DNA of 64,000 nt from JAKLFA01 sp038222225 (GCA_038222225.1 JBBRHV010000007.1:1-64000), one strand, 5' to 3'. Positions 44,346-53,775 are shown, numbered from the stretch's first letter. The notes: generated by a model from the letters alone, not told the origin. Made by a program: numbers and translations.

Positions 44346-45434
44346 ATGAACATCGCGATCTTTCATAATTTCATGGATAATATCGGCGGGGCAGAAATCG
44401 TCACGCTGATCCTGTCCCGAGAGCTCCAAGCCGATATCTACACGACCACTATTGATCGCGACAAAATCCGCAAGATGGGATTTTCCTCTGACAACATTTA
44501 CTCCATCGGAAACGTCCCGATCAATGCCCCGTTCCGTCAGCAAATCGCTCTCTGGCATTTTCGCCGTCTCAACCTGACAAACTGCTATGATTTTTTTATT
44601 ATTGCCGGCGATTGGGCGATGTCTGCGGCCGTTCACAATAAACCCAATCTCTGGTACGTCCATTCTCCGATTCGGGAGATCTGGGACCTCTGCGCCTATA
44701 TACGGAAAAACTTGGTCCATCCTTTCAAGCGTCCCCTGTTTGACCTGTGGGCGTCCTATAACCGAACCCTCAATCGATCCTATGTCCGTCATGTCGATCA
44801 ATTGGCCTGCAACTCGCATAATACCGCTGCCCGCGTCAAAAAATATCTTAACCGCGAGGCAAAAGTCATCCACCCCCCCGTTGAGACAAAACGCTACCAA
44901 TGTCTTGCGCCTGAAAACTATTGGCTTTCCGTCAACCGCCTCATTGGCCATAAACGCGTCAACCTCCAGATGGACGCCTTTCGAAAACTACCGGATGAAA
45001 AACTCATCATTGTCGGAAGTTACGAACAATCCCAGCATTTCCGATCTTATGCCGAAATGATACAGGCGCAAAAACCCGAAAATGTCACGGTCACCAGCTG
45101 GGTTGATTCTGACGAGCTGATCCGGCTCTATGCTCACTGCAAGGGCTTTATCGCCACCGCCGCCGATGAAGACTTCGGAATGACACTCGTTGAAGCCATG
45201 GCGTCAGGCAAGCCGGTGATCGCAGCCAACGAAGGCGGGTACCGTGAAACCGTGACACCGCAAACAGGCGTTCTGATCGATTCGATCGATGCCGGACAAT
45301 TGGCCTCGGAAATTCAAAAAATGAACGTCCTACTTAAAAAAGACCCCCATCATTATCAGCAGGCCTGTTTGGCTCAGACGAAAAAATTTGATACCAGTGA
45401 ATTTATAAACAAGATCGGAAGTTTGCTGCCTTGA
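44346..45434 (+). CDS. Family 4 (GT-B) glycosyltransferase
   Basis: 362 residues. N-terminal FHNFMDNIGGAE, central VNRLIGHKRVNLQMDAF, and the C-terminal donor site with DEDFGMTLVEAMASGKPVIAANEGGYRE (E-x7-E motif). It lies 22 bp after the GT2 gene and is probably co-transcribed. Retaining enzyme; the sugar is unknown. Its 3' end faces the minus-strand TPR gene across 78 bp without an obvious hairpin. Confidence 0.88.
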   Translation: MNIAIFHNFMDNIGGAEIVTLILSRELQADIYTTTIDRDKIRKMGFSSDNIYSIGNVPINAPFRQQIALWHFRRLNLTNCYDFFIIAGDWAMSAAVHNKPNLWYVHSPIREIWDLCAYIRKNLVHPFKRPLFDLWASYNRTLNRSYVRHVDQLACNSHNTAARVKKYLNREAKVIHPPVETKRYQCLAPENYWLSVNRLIGHKRVNLQMDAFRKLPDEKLIIVGSYEQSQHFRSYAEMIQAQKPENVTVTSWVDSDELIRLYAHCKGFIATAADEDFGMTLVEAMASGKPVIAANEGGYRETVTPQTGVLIDSIDAGQLASEIQKMNVLLKKDPHHYQQACLAQTKKFDTSEFINKIGSLLP

Positions 45435-45512
45435 GCGCTGTCTGCTGTGATGATACGAAGAAACAGTCGACTCGCGTGACCTGTTTTACAAATGCATCCC
45501 GCACGCGTTTTT

Positions 45513-47738
45513 TCATGGAACGTCTGGAGTTTTCTCTAAATTGTTGATGCGTTCAGCGCTGACCGGAGCCCCCAACTGCTGCGCCTTCAAGACGTCTTCA
45601 GAGGCGCTGGAATTATTCCCGAGAATCTCATAACAGATCGCGCGTTGCAGATAGACATCAGCACGTCGAGGTTCCAAATTTAAAATATGAGTAAAATCAG
45701 CAATCGCGTTTTCGCATTGCCCTTGGGTCCTATAAATCAGGCCTCGATTAAGATACGCCTCCGGAGTCCCCTCTAGCTCGATCGCCCTGGTATAACTTTC
45801 AATAGCCTCCGTCCATTTCTCAAACGACGCAAAAAGATTCCCGCGATTATAATACAAAAGGGCAAACTGTGGATTCAGTTGAATGGCATACGAAAAATCC
45901 GACAACGCCAAATCATACTGCCTTGTCGCGTTATATAACGTGGCGCGATTATTATATGCCTCAACGAGATCGGGCTTTACCTCGATAGCCTTTGAATAAT
46001 AAACGATCGCCTCATCATAACGTCCCTCTTCTTTGTAAGCATTCGCAAGATTATTACAGATCTCTGCCCGCGGTCCTCCCGAATCCAACGCGGTCTTATA
46101 CGCCTCTCTGGCCTCTTCATATCGCCGCTGAGCCTTCAGCGCATTTCCTTTTCCAAAATAGGCCAAGGCATAATGCGGCTGAAGATTCGCCGCCTTATTA
46201 TAAAATTGCTCCGCAAGGTGAAACTGACGCTCTTCAAAATATAAGTTGCCCCAGTTGTAGTAGGTCGGCCCATACTGGCTGTTTAATTTTCTCGCCATAT
46301 GATAATCCAAATAGGCCTTGGGATGGTCTTTTAACGCCCTATAGACATTCGCCCGATTTAAAATGGCCAACGAATTTTGCGGACTGATCTCAACTGCCCG
46401 ATTCAAAACCTCCAATGCTCGCTCGTATTCCTTTTGATCATAATACGCCATGCCTAAATTAATATAAGGCCGGTCTTTCAAAGGCGACTTTTGCACCGCA
46501 TCTTCCCACAATGACACAGGGCTCCGCCAAACCGCATTACGCTGATAAGCCAGCCATGACAAAACACCGATCACAACAGCGCTTAACGCAATCAAATATT
46601 TTTTGTCCGTGCAGACATTCCCGAGCCCCACAACCCCGAATATGATAAGCCCGACTGACGGCAAATAAAGCCGATGCTCAAAAATGACATCCAGCAAAGG
46701 AATAAAGCTGGATTCAACCGCAATCGTAATAAAAAACCAGACGATCCCAAACGAGAGCAAACGGTTCTTTTTAAATAAACCGATGGCCATGATCCATAAC
46801 ATGACCAAAGCCAAAAAACTCAGTGCCGTCGGGATTTCAAACAAACTATGCGATAAAGGATAATCATAATCCAGATTCTGGTGAACCGGCAGGATCATCA
46901 ACCGAAGATAGGTCATCAGCACTCGAAACTGCGTTAGCAAATAACTCTTCCACCCCGGCCCCCGGCCGATAAGCTGCATTTCAGAAATTTGCTGAATGCT
47001 TTGCGGATAAACCGCATACGCCAATGCGATTACGGCTGCCACCGCCGTCATTCCGAGCATCAATCCTTTTCTGTTCAGCTTCGGCTGAAAATAGACCTCA
47101 AGCAATAACAGCATCACCGGAAGCGTAACAATATTTTCTTTTGTGAAATATCCCAGAATGCCGCAAAGCAAAATTCCAAACATATAAAACGCCTTACGGA
47201 CTTGGCCGATCTGGTCTTTTTGAATGCGCACCTTCCAATATAGACAAACGGCCAACATATAAAAGAATGTCACCATTGCTGCCAGACGTTGAGAGATAAA
47301 CGTGACCGCTTGCGTTTGAACCGGATGGACCAAAAAAAGAGCGGCTGCCAAAAAAGCAACCATCTCTTTGTTCTGCCTCCAGCGTCCGTTCTGACAGGCC
47401 GAAGACTGCGGGCAAGACAACAGCAATAACATAAACCAATAGACCAAAAACACGTTGAAAAGGTGGATGCAGAAATTCACAACATGATATCCCAGCACAG
47501 CCTCGCCGCCCATGGCATAACTCAAAGCAAAGGATAAGAACCCCACCCATCGTTTTGCCGTGTTGGGATCTTGCCATAACTCCTGAACGGTCTTCAGGCT
47601 CTTTACAACATAATTGTCATTGATATAAATTTGATCATCAAACTGAAAAGGAACCTGAAATGTATTTGAATACACCGCAAAACCTAAACCGCACAAAAGC
47701 AAGAGACCCAAGATCTGTGAATGTATTTTAAATTTCAT
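45513..47738 (-). CDS. Polytopic membrane protein with C-terminal TPR array (TMTC-like)
   Basis: 741 residues. The N-terminal half (about 1-400) has ten or more membrane helices with a GT-C-like feel (VPFQFDDQIYIND in the first loop, FKKNRLLSFGIVWFF, FIPLLDVIFEHRLYLPSVG). The C-terminal half (about 425-735) is a run of about nine TPRs (e.g. GMAYYDQKEYERALEVLNRA). This architecture matches bacterial TMTC/O-mannosyl or glycan-related proteins; a glycosyltransferase function is inferred only. No ribosome binding site is obvious. Confidence 0.82.
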   Translation of the reverse strand: MKFKIHSQILGLLLLCGLGFAVYSNTFQVPFQFDDQIYINDNYVVKSLKTVQELWQDPNTAKRWVGFLSFALSYAMGGEAVLGYHVVNFCIHLFNVFLVYWFMLLLLSCPQSSACQNGRWRQNKEMVAFLAAALFLVHPVQTQAVTFISQRLAAMVTFFYMLAVCLYWKVRIQKDQIGQVRKAFYMFGILLCGILGYFTKENIVTLPVMLLLLEVYFQPKLNRKGLMLGMTAVAAVIALAYAVYPQSIQQISEMQLIGRGPGWKSYLLTQFRVLMTYLRLMILPVHQNLDYDYPLSHSLFEIPTALSFLALVMLWIMAIGLFKKNRLLSFGIVWFFITIAVESSFIPLLDVIFEHRLYLPSVGLIIFGVVGLGNVCTDKKYLIALSAVVIGVLSWLAYQRNAVWRSPVSLWEDAVQKSPLKDRPYINLGMAYYDQKEYERALEVLNRAVEISPQNSLAILNRANVYRALKDHPKAYLDYHMARKLNSQYGPTYYNWGNLYFEERQFHLAEQFYNKAANLQPHYALAYFGKGNALKAQRRYEEAREAYKTALDSGGPRAEICNNLANAYKEEGRYDEAIVYYSKAIEVKPDLVEAYNNRATLYNATRQYDLALSDFSYAIQLNPQFALLYYNRGNLFASFEKWTEAIESYTRAIELEGTPEAYLNRGLIYRTQGQCENAIADFTHILNLEPRRADVYLQRAICYEILGNNSSASEDVLKAQQLGAPVSAERINNLEKTPDVP

Positions 47739-47750
47739 GATATTAAAAGA

Positions 47751-49046
47751 CTATTTATTGTCGAGTGAGGCCTTTTTAAACAACCCTTCTCTTCGTTTGG
47801 GAAGCGTCGCCCTCAAGTGGATCTTATCATTATAATATTTTACTGAAAGGACCTCTCCTTCCCGATGGGCAAGACTGACCAGATCCATGCGGGCGATGGG
47901 GATCATGACATCCACTTCAGCGATCATATATAACAGGTCTTCCAGGATCTTATGCGCCAGCACATCTAAATTTTCACCGGTCTTAGCCGAGATTACCACC
48001 GGATTATGAATGCGGCCATAAATCCCCTCAAACCAGCTTTTGTCTTCAATGAGGTCAATTTTATTTAAAACAGTAATGGTCGGCTTCTCTAACGCGCCCA
48101 GCTCTTGTAAGACTTCATTCACGGCATCATAAAGACTGCGAAACTTTGGATTGCTCACATCTAACACATGTATCAAAAGATCAGCCTCCACGACTTCTTC
48201 CAGTGTTGCTTTAAATGCTTCAATCAAATCATGCGGAAGCTGCTGCATAAATCCGACCGTATCCGAAACCACCACGGTCTGATGATTCGGTAAAACATAT
48301 TGACGGGCAAGTGAATCCAATGTTGTAAATAGCCCGTCGTGTGTCACCTGATGAGCATCGGTCAAGGCGTTTAGCAAAGTTGATTTTCCGGCGTTCGTAT
48401 ATCCGACCAGTGAAATCAACGGGAGGGAACTGTCCTGCCTTTTCTTCCGCTTAACTGCGCGGCTGAATCCAACCTCGGACAGTTTTTCCTTCAATTTTGT
48501 GATCCGGATGTCAATTTTACGCCTGTCTGTTTCCAGCTGTGTTTCTCCCGGACCCAGAGATCCAATACCGCCTCCCAAGCGAGACATTTCCACCCCGTGA
48601 CCGCTCAACCGCGGAAGGGCATAGTTCAGCTGCGCCAATTCAACTTGCATCTTTCCTTCAAGACTTAATGCGTGACGGGCAAAAATATCTAAGATCAGCT
48701 GCGTGCGGTCAATCACTTTAACTTTGAGATCCTCTTCCAAATTGCGCTGCTGCGATCCCTTCAGATCATAACTCATGATGACTGTATCGATATCTCCGGC
48801 AGCGCAACGCACATAAATTTCATTCACTTTTCCCTTCCCGATCAAATGCGAAGGGGAAAATTTATCGATCGAACAAAAAATAACGTCTTTAACCTCTCCT
48901 CCGCAGGTCAAAACAAGCTCTGACATTTCCTGCGCGATGTCTTGCGGAGTCCAATCATTCGGCATCTTGACGGTGACCACGACGACTAAAATGCGCTCTT
49001 TCTTTTCCTTTGTCTGGATATCATGAGTCATAAGCCCTGCTTTCAT
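47751..49046 (-). CDS. hflX: Ribosome-associated GTPase HflX
   Basis: 431 residues. N-terminal HflX domain with LIGKGKVNEI and RTQLILDIFARHA, then GGIGSLGPGETQLE and a GTPase domain with G1 GYTNAGKST, G3 DTVGF, G4 NKID. It splits stalled ribosomes under stress. I use ATG 49046; ATG 49031 with AGGG close by is an alternative. It overlaps the end of miaA by 26 bp, and the miaA-hflX order is conserved in many bacteria. Confidence 0.93.
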   Translation of the reverse strand: MKAGLMTHDIQTKEKKERILVVVVTVKMPNDWTPQDIAQEMSELVLTCGGEVKDVIFCSIDKFSPSHLIGKGKVNEIYVRCAAGDIDTVIMSYDLKGSQQRNLEEDLKVKVIDRTQLILDIFARHALSLEGKMQVELAQLNYALPRLSGHGVEMSRLGGGIGSLGPGETQLETDRRKIDIRITKLKEKLSEVGFSRAVKRKKRQDSSLPLISLVGYTNAGKSTLLNALTDAHQVTHDGLFTTLDSLARQYVLPNHQTVVVSDTVGFMQQLPHDLIEAFKATLEEVVEADLLIHVLDVSNPKFRSLYDAVNEVLQELGALEKPTITVLNKIDLIEDKSWFEGIYGRIHNPVVISAKTGENLDVLAHKILEDLLYMIAEVDVMIPIARMDLVSLAHREGEVLSVKYYNDKIHLRATLPKRREGLFKKASLDNK

Positions 49047-49971
49047 CAATCCGTTGAATAATATGCTCTGCTACACTCTGTATTGTAGCGTGTTTTTCCA
49101 CATCAATCCATTGCAACCTTTTTTCAGCACGAAACCACGTCAGCTGCCGCTTTGCAAGTCGCCGGGTATTCTGTTTCATGGCGCCTTTAGCCTCTTCTAA
49201 CGGACAATCTCCCTTTAGATACGACATCATCTCTTGTATGCCGATGATGGCTTGAGCGGTCCGGCTCAAAGGAACGTCTGCCAGCCCGTGCATCTCATCT
49301 AAAAGTCCCGACTCCACCATCTGTTCAACGCGTTCATCAATACGCCGGTACAACCGTTCCCGGTCCATCGTTAAACCGAAAATAAAAATTTTATAACGCG
49401 CCCAAAGACCGCTGGTATTCTTCTGCAATTGAGAAATCGGCTCACCCGTGATCTGATGCACCTCTAATGCGCGGATGATCCGCCGCAGATCATTGGGATG
49501 AATTCGTTCCGCCGCCACCGGATCAACTGTTTTAAGTCTTGCATGCATCGCCGCTGTCCCAAGGTCCTCCGCCTCTTTTAAAAGCCCTCTTCGAACATTC
49601 TCGTTGGTCTCCGCCCCTTCAAAAATCCCGTCAAGCAAGGCCTTCAGATACATTCCGGTCCCCCCCACAATAATGGGAACACCGCCACGGGCTAAAATAT
49701 CTTCAACGGCCAGACAGGCCTGTTTCTGATACTGCGCAACATCAAACTCTTCTGTTAATGAAATACAATCGATCAGATGATGCGGGATACGTAATTCTTC
49801 CGCGGAAGGCTTATTGCTAGCGATCGCACTTCCCTGATAAACCTGCATGGAATCGCAGGATACAATTTCTCCCCGATACCTCCGGGCCAATTCGACCCCG
49901 ACGGCTGTCTTGCCGACCGCCGTAGGACCGACGATACAAAGGACTGTCTGTTTTGGAAAGGGATGAGTCAT
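49021..49971 (-). CDS. miaA: tRNA dimethylallyltransferase MiaA
   Basis: 316 residues from the ATG at 49971, which fits the family N-terminus (P-loop GPTAVGKT at 15-22) and avoids overlap with the previous gene. Further motifs: SCDSMQVYQG, VGGTGMYLKAL and RRLAKRQLTWFR. It adds the dimethylallyl group to A37 of tRNAs reading UNN codons. Confidence 0.94.
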   Translation of the reverse strand: MTHPFPKQTVLCIVGPTAVGKTAVGVELARRYRGEIVSCDSMQVYQGSAIASNKPSAEELRIPHHLIDCISLTEEFDVAQYQKQACLAVEDILARGGVPIIVGGTGMYLKALLDGIFEGAETNENVRRGLLKEAEDLGTAAMHARLKTVDPVAAERIHPNDLRRIIRALEVHQITGEPISQLQKNTSGLWARYKIFIFGLTMDRERLYRRIDERVEQMVESGLLDEMHGLADVPLSRTAQAIIGIQEMMSYLKGDCPLEEAKGAMKQNTRRLAKRQLTWFRAEKRLQWIDVEKHATIQSVAEHIIQRIDESRAYDS

Positions 49972-49976
49972 TACTC

Positions 49977-50498
49977 TCAAAAATTCTGTGATTTTTGATC
50001 CGAACGATATTTTTGACGGATTTTCCGGCGCCAACGCTGACGTTCTTCCGGGGAGAACTTCTTCCACAAACGGCGATGCTCCCGCAACTGCCGCCGTTCT
50101 TCATCGGTCATATTCTTGAAACGGCGCTGCCGTTCTTTGACCTGCTGCTGTTCTTCAGGGGAAAGGTTCTTCCACTCTTCCATCTTTTCCTGCAGTTTTT
50201 TCTTCCTCTCATCAGAAAGCCCCTCAATCCGCCGCCAATTATTCTTGAGTTTTTCCTGCTCCTCTTTGGGGAGGCTTCGAAAATGCCGATATTTTCCCAA
50301 CAATTCATGCTTCTGCTCATCAGTTAAATTACGATATTTGTTAGCCTTTTGCGCTGAAAGAACCGGATCACTATCAATATCAAAATCATAATTCACGATC
50401 TCATTTTGCCCTTCCTGCTCTTCAGCAGCCAAACCAAAAGGCACAATGCTTCCCATCAAATATGCCGCAAACAGAATTATGAGATGCTTTTTAAACAC
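49977..50498 (-). CDS. Secreted basic repeat protein (DUF3106-like)
   Basis: 173 residues if started at GTG 50498, which has GGAG 9 nt upstream and overlaps the anti-sigma stop by 8 bp. The signal peptide (1-25, cleavage after GLA) is followed by a short acidic part and five repeats of about 20 residues of the form LS/T-x-E-E-R-x-x-L...(W/F)-K-N (e.g. LSPEEQQQVKERQRRFKNMT). Such repeats occur in DUF3106 and Spy/CpxP-like periplasmic proteins. As third gene of a sigma/anti-sigma operon it may be a periplasmic sensor or stress chaperone; this is inference. Confidence 0.75.
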   Translation of the reverse strand: MFKKHLIILFAAYLMGSIVPFGLAAEEQEGQNEIVNYDFDIDSDPVLSAQKANKYRNLTDEQKHELLGKYRHFRSLPKEEQEKLKNNWRRIEGLSDERKKKLQEKMEEWKNLSPEEQQQVKERQRRFKNMTDEERRQLREHRRLWKKFSPEERQRWRRKIRQKYRSDQKSQNF

Positions 50499-51024
50499 CG
50501 CTCTGCACTCCGATTTTGGCCTTCGCCTCCGGCAAAACAAGTTCTTTGAGCACGTCCATATCTTCAAACATATCAAGATCTTCCAATACATCCAGCTGTT
50601 CAACCAGTTCAATGTTCTGAATAAAATCGATCTCTTCAGCACTTAGAGCCGTAACCAGCGACTCCTCCTGATGGACCTGCCAGCTATAACGCAAGGTGGC
50701 TGATCCTACGATCACCACAAAAACGAAGCTTGCCAAAACCGGAATCAGCCGCTTATCGCCAAAAATAACCCCGAACGGCTCAAGTACCCGCTGATACCAC
50801 GGTATTCTTTCTTCCAAACGCGTCCAAAATCGCGATATATAGGCAGGATCCGGATCTTCATCTTCCCAATCTTTTAAACTATTCCAGGACAATTTATAAC
50901 TCTCCAGCTCCCGCTGACAGGCCTCACAATGGATTAAATGCTCATGGATCAACGTGTTGTCCTGTTCATTGAGGCCGCCGCTTAAGAAAACCGGCATCTG
51001 ATTTTGAATGTCTTTACAATCCAT
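50491..51024 (-). CDS. Membrane anti-sigma factor with zinc-binding N-terminus
   Basis: 177 residues. Cytoplasmic anti-sigma zinc domain of the HxxxCxxC type (HLIHCEAC), one membrane helix (about 108-127, LIPVLASFVFVVIVGSA), and a strongly acidic periplasmic tail with repeating LDxLEDLDMFEDMD elements. It follows the ECF sigma gene by 48 bp and should hold that sigma at the membrane. I use ATG 51024, 6 nt after AGGTG; ATG 51027 is equally possible. Confidence 0.85.
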   Translation of the reverse strand: MDCKDIQNQMPVFLSGGLNEQDNTLIHEHLIHCEACQRELESYKLSWNSLKDWEDEDPDPAYISRFWTRLEERIPWYQRVLEPFGVIFGDKRLIPVLASFVFVVIVGSATLRYSWQVHQEESLVTALSAEEIDFIQNIELVEQLDVLEDLDMFEDMDVLKELVLPEAKAKIGVQSGV

Positions 51025-51072
51025 CATGATCACCTGTATCTGTTATAACATAAAAGTCTTTAAAAAGTTTCG

Positions 51073-51672
51073 CTAAATCTCTTTCTTAAGCCCGGCCAGC
51101 CTGATCTTCAAATTTTGACGTGCCCGGCTCAACAGCGATTTCACCGCTGAAACGGAAAGGCCAAGGGTTTCAGAAATTTCCTCATAGGAGAACCGTTCAA
51201 AACGATAGAGCACAACCACCATACCTTGCTGTTGCGGCAAACTTTCAATCGCTGCACGCACCGTTCTAGCCCTTTCAGCTGAGACCAGCTTGTCCAAAGG
51301 ATGCGTCAAATTGGTGTCTTCGAATTGGCGAGGCATCGCCCCTTCCTCGCCTTGCTGAGATTCATCTATTGAAAAAGAAAAACGCTTGTTTTTCTTTAAC
51401 TCGTTTAATATCAAATTCTTAGCGATCATATAAAGCCATGTGCGAAAACTGGCTTTCGGCTGATAGTTCTTTCCTGACTGATAGACCCGAATAAAGGATT
51501 CCTGGACAATGTCCTCAGCCGCCTCCCGGCTTCTTAAAATACGCAAGGCAAAATTAAAGATCCGCTTATAGTACTTGCGCATCAAATTTTCAAAGGAAAC
51601 CCGATTGCCCCTCTGAAAATCCAGCATAAGGAGAACATCTGGATCAGAAATATAGGAATTTAAATCATTCAT
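51073..51672 (-). CDS. ECF-type RNA polymerase sigma factor
   Basis: 199 residues. Sigma region 2 (NFALRILRSREAAEDIVQESFIRVYQ; FRTWLYMIAKNLILNELKK) and region 4 (FERFSYEEISETLGLSVSAVKSLLSRARQNLK) with no region 3. Group IV (RpoE-like) sigma that works with the adjacent anti-sigma. ATG 51672 has AAAGG 7 nt upstream; a candidate promoter TTGCTA-N16-TATAAT lies at 51726-51699. Confidence 0.92.
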   Translation of the reverse strand: MNDLNSYISDPDVLLMLDFQRGNRVSFENLMRKYYKRIFNFALRILRSREAAEDIVQESFIRVYQSGKNYQPKASFRTWLYMIAKNLILNELKKNKRFSFSIDESQQGEEGAMPRQFEDTNLTHPLDKLVSAERARTVRAAIESLPQQQGMVVVLYRFERFSYEEISETLGLSVSAVKSLLSRARQNLKIRLAGLKKEI

Positions 51673-51698
51673 CAATAGCCTTTGGAGTCTTTGCCTCA

Positions 51699-51726
51699 AT
51701 TATATCTTGTTCCTCATGCTTAGCAA
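51699..51726 (-). promoter_or_regulatory. Candidate promoter of the sigma/anti-sigma operon
   Basis: The minus strand reads TTGCTA (51726-51721), 16 nt, TATAAT (51704-51699), about 30 nt before the sigma gene. Confidence 0.45.
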
Positions 51727-51743
51727 CCTTAAACCCGGATATT

Positions 51744-51778
51744 AAAAAGGGGCAGAATACGCATCCGTATTCTGCCCC
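51744..51778 (-). terminator. Rho-independent terminator of the NfeD-SPFH operon
   Basis: Perfect 13-bp stem ggggcagaatacg / cgtattctgcccc with a 4-nt loop (51749-51778), followed on the minus strand by T5. Located 28 bp after the SPFH gene. Confidence 0.92.
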
Positions 51779-51805
51779 GAAACCGCGCCCTCTTGATCTG
51801 CGGCT

Positions 51806-52747
51806 TTAAACGTCTTCACCGCGCTTCTTGCTCACCGTTTCATCCACCACTCTCTTAGCCATCGCGACAACTCCGGCAATATCCGAAAGGTTTGAAGGGA
51901 TGATCATGGTATTATTTTTGCTGGCAAGTTTTCCGAACTGCTGCAGATATTCCTCAGCAATACGTAAATTCACTGCTTCTTTTCCACCAGGTTGATTAAT
52001 AGCCGTTGCAATGCTCTGAATTCCTTGAGCCGTTGCCTTAGCCACATTTTCGATCTCAAAAGACAAACCTTCTGCCTCATTGATCCTTTTCTGTTTTTCA
52101 CCCTCAGAATACGCGATCGTCTCCTGCTTTTGACCCTCGGCACGATTGATCTTCGCCTGCTTATCCCCTTCCGATTCTGCGATCAAGGCACGCTTTTCGC
52201 GTTCTGCGCGCATTTGTTTTTCCATCGCGTCTTTAATGCTTTGCGGAGGGATGATGTTCTTAACCTCATATCGAGTAACCTTTACACCCCAAGGATCCGA
52301 CGCTTTATCAACCGCTTGAACAATAGAAAAATTGATTGTTTCCCGCTCTTCAAAGGTCTTATCCAGTTCCATTTTACCGATAATACTTCGCATCGTCGTT
52401 TGTGCGATCTGCGTGGAGGCAAACTGATAATCATTAATCCCGTAAGAAGCCCGGCTTGCATCCATGACCTGAAGATATAAAATCCCGTCGACAGTCACGG
52501 AAATATTGTCTCTGGTAATACACGTTTGCGGCGCCACATCCAGCGCCTGCTCCTTTAGCGTATGCCGGTAAGCGATACTATCGGCCAAAGGAATCAAAAG
52601 ATGAATCCCCGCCTCCAGGGTCTTGTGATATTTTCCGAAGCGTTGCACGATATACGCGCTTTTTTGCGGAACCACCACGCAAAAATTAAATGCCAGATAG
52701 ATAATAAACCCGATGAATCCGAACAACATCATTGTTTGAAAACCCAT
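51806..52747 (-). CDS. SPFH/stomatin-like (band 7) membrane protein, QmcA type
   Basis: 313 residues: N-terminal membrane helix (about 5-27), SPFH domain (VVPQKSAYIVQRFGKYHKTLEAGIHLLIP) and a long Ala/Glu/Lys coiled coil with repeated EGEKQ/EGDKQ motifs. It forms membrane microdomain assemblies. The gene follows the NfeD gene, its usual partner, and ends at a strong terminator. AGGAGG precedes ATG 52747. Confidence 0.92.
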   Translation of the reverse strand: MGFQTMMLFGFIGFIIYLAFNFCVVVPQKSAYIVQRFGKYHKTLEAGIHLLIPLADSIAYRHTLKEQALDVAPQTCITRDNISVTVDGILYLQVMDASRASYGINDYQFASTQIAQTTMRSIIGKMELDKTFEERETINFSIVQAVDKASDPWGVKVTRYEVKNIIPPQSIKDAMEKQMRAEREKRALIAESEGDKQAKINRAEGQKQETIAYSEGEKQKRINEAEGLSFEIENVAKATAQGIQSIATAINQPGGKEAVNLRIAEEYLQQFGKLASKNNTMIIPSNLSDIAGVVAMAKRVVDETVSKKRGEDV

Positions 52748-52779
52748 ACCATCCTCCTTTTATTAATTCCTATGCCAAT

Positions 52780-53229
52780 TTATAACTTCTTCACCTTTAA
52801 CGTTAAATTCTCCTTGCGGATGACCTGAACCATCTCCCCAACCGCAACATCTTCATCGGCCTCAGCGGTCCAAAGAGTTCCGTTGAGTTCCACCTTGCCC
52901 GCTCGGTTCACCGCGATCGCCTCTTTGACAACCACTTTTTCGCCCGGAATATCATCAAGATTCTGTTCCGGATTCTGCTCATGTCCGGTGTATCCGAAAA
53001 AGATCTTTCTAAATACTCTTCTTAAAAGCACCAAGGACAAAACCGAAGAGACAATAAAAACCATCAACTGAGCATTGATGGAAACCGGAACGACCAACAG
53101 CAAAATACTGACCACCCAGGCTCCGATCCCGAAAAACAGAATGACAAAAGCCGGCGTCATCATTTCCAAAAGAAACAACCCAATCCCCGCAAAAAACCAA
53201 ATTAACGCAGGTTGCATTAAATTTTCCAC
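52780..53229 (-). CDS. NfeD-like membrane protein
   Basis: 149 residues: three or four N-terminal membrane helices (about 8-75) followed by the NfeD OB-fold (GKVELNGTLWTAEADEDVAVGEMVQVI). The start is GTG 53229 with GGAGGAGG about 5 nt upstream. It is the short NfeD1b form without a protease domain, which pairs with SPFH proteins. Confidence 0.88.
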   Translation of the reverse strand: MENLMQPALIWFFAGIGLFLLEMMTPAFVILFFGIGAWVVSILLLVVPVSINAQLMVFIVSSVLSLVLLRRVFRKIFFGYTGHEQNPEQNLDDIPGEKVVVKEAIAVNRAGKVELNGTLWTAEADEDVAVGEMVQVIRKENLTLKVKKL

Positions 53230-53248
53230 GCTCCTCCTCCTTTTTCAA

Positions 53249-53722
53249 TTACGAACGTTTATCATATTGCCCGGCTTCACAGGCCCGGACAAAACTTTCA
53301 CCAATACGCTTAAGGTCATTCCACTCTTTGCGGATCCGCTTCGACTCCTCAATGGTGATCCGATGACCATTTTCATAAGATCTGGAAATCGCGTCCAAGG
53401 CTTCAGAAAACTCTTTGATCAGACACTGAATCTGAAAAAACATCTGCGCTTCCCCATTACCCTTATCCGGCAAATCCTTCACCAGATATCCACCGGCACA
53501 ACCGCACATCCAATCAACAATCCCTTCATCCCCGGTGAGCTCATAAATCAATCTCAAACGATCCAGTGGGTTGGCCGCTCCGCTGGCTAAAAAGTCCTCA
53601 TCATCCGGCGGCTTCTGGCACCACTTATAAATCAACGACATTGATAACCCCAAATTCGCCGCAACCTTTTTAGCGCCGACGCGCTCAATAGCGCTTCTTA
53701 AGACTTCATGGGACGCATTCAT
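53249..53722 (-). CDS. Helix-turn-helix regulator, phage CII-like
   Basis: 157 residues from ATG 53722 (AAGGA 8 nt upstream). N-terminal HTH (VGAKKVAANLGLSMSLIYKWCQKP) then NPLDRLRLIYELTGDEGIVDWMCGCAGG and a helical C-terminal half. The pattern resembles phage regulatory CII (CP76-type) proteins that are found as chromosomal regulators. It lies 19 bp before the NfeD gene, so it may belong to that operon. Target unknown. Confidence 0.7.
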   Translation of the reverse strand: MNASHEVLRSAIERVGAKKVAANLGLSMSLIYKWCQKPPDDEDFLASGAANPLDRLRLIYELTGDEGIVDWMCGCAGGYLVKDLPDKGNGEAQMFFQIQCLIKEFSEALDAISRSYENGHRITIEESKRIRKEWNDLKRIGESFVRACEAGQYDKRS

Positions 53723-53746
53723 GGTTTTTTTCCTTAAGTTACTCCA

Positions 53747-53775
53747 AGTATATCCGAGGATGCATGATTTGAGAA
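53747..53775 (-). promoter_or_regulatory. Candidate promoter of the HTH-NfeD-SPFH operon
   Basis: The minus strand reads TTCTCA (53775-53770), 17 nt, TATACT (53752-53747), 25 nt before the HTH start. Weak -35. Confidence 0.4.

Noticed and set aside
49977..50642. Longer start for the repeat protein at 50642
   Set aside because: It would run through the 3' end of the anti-sigma gene in another frame and place the signal peptide in the middle; GTG 50498 gives a proper signal sequence and ribosome site.
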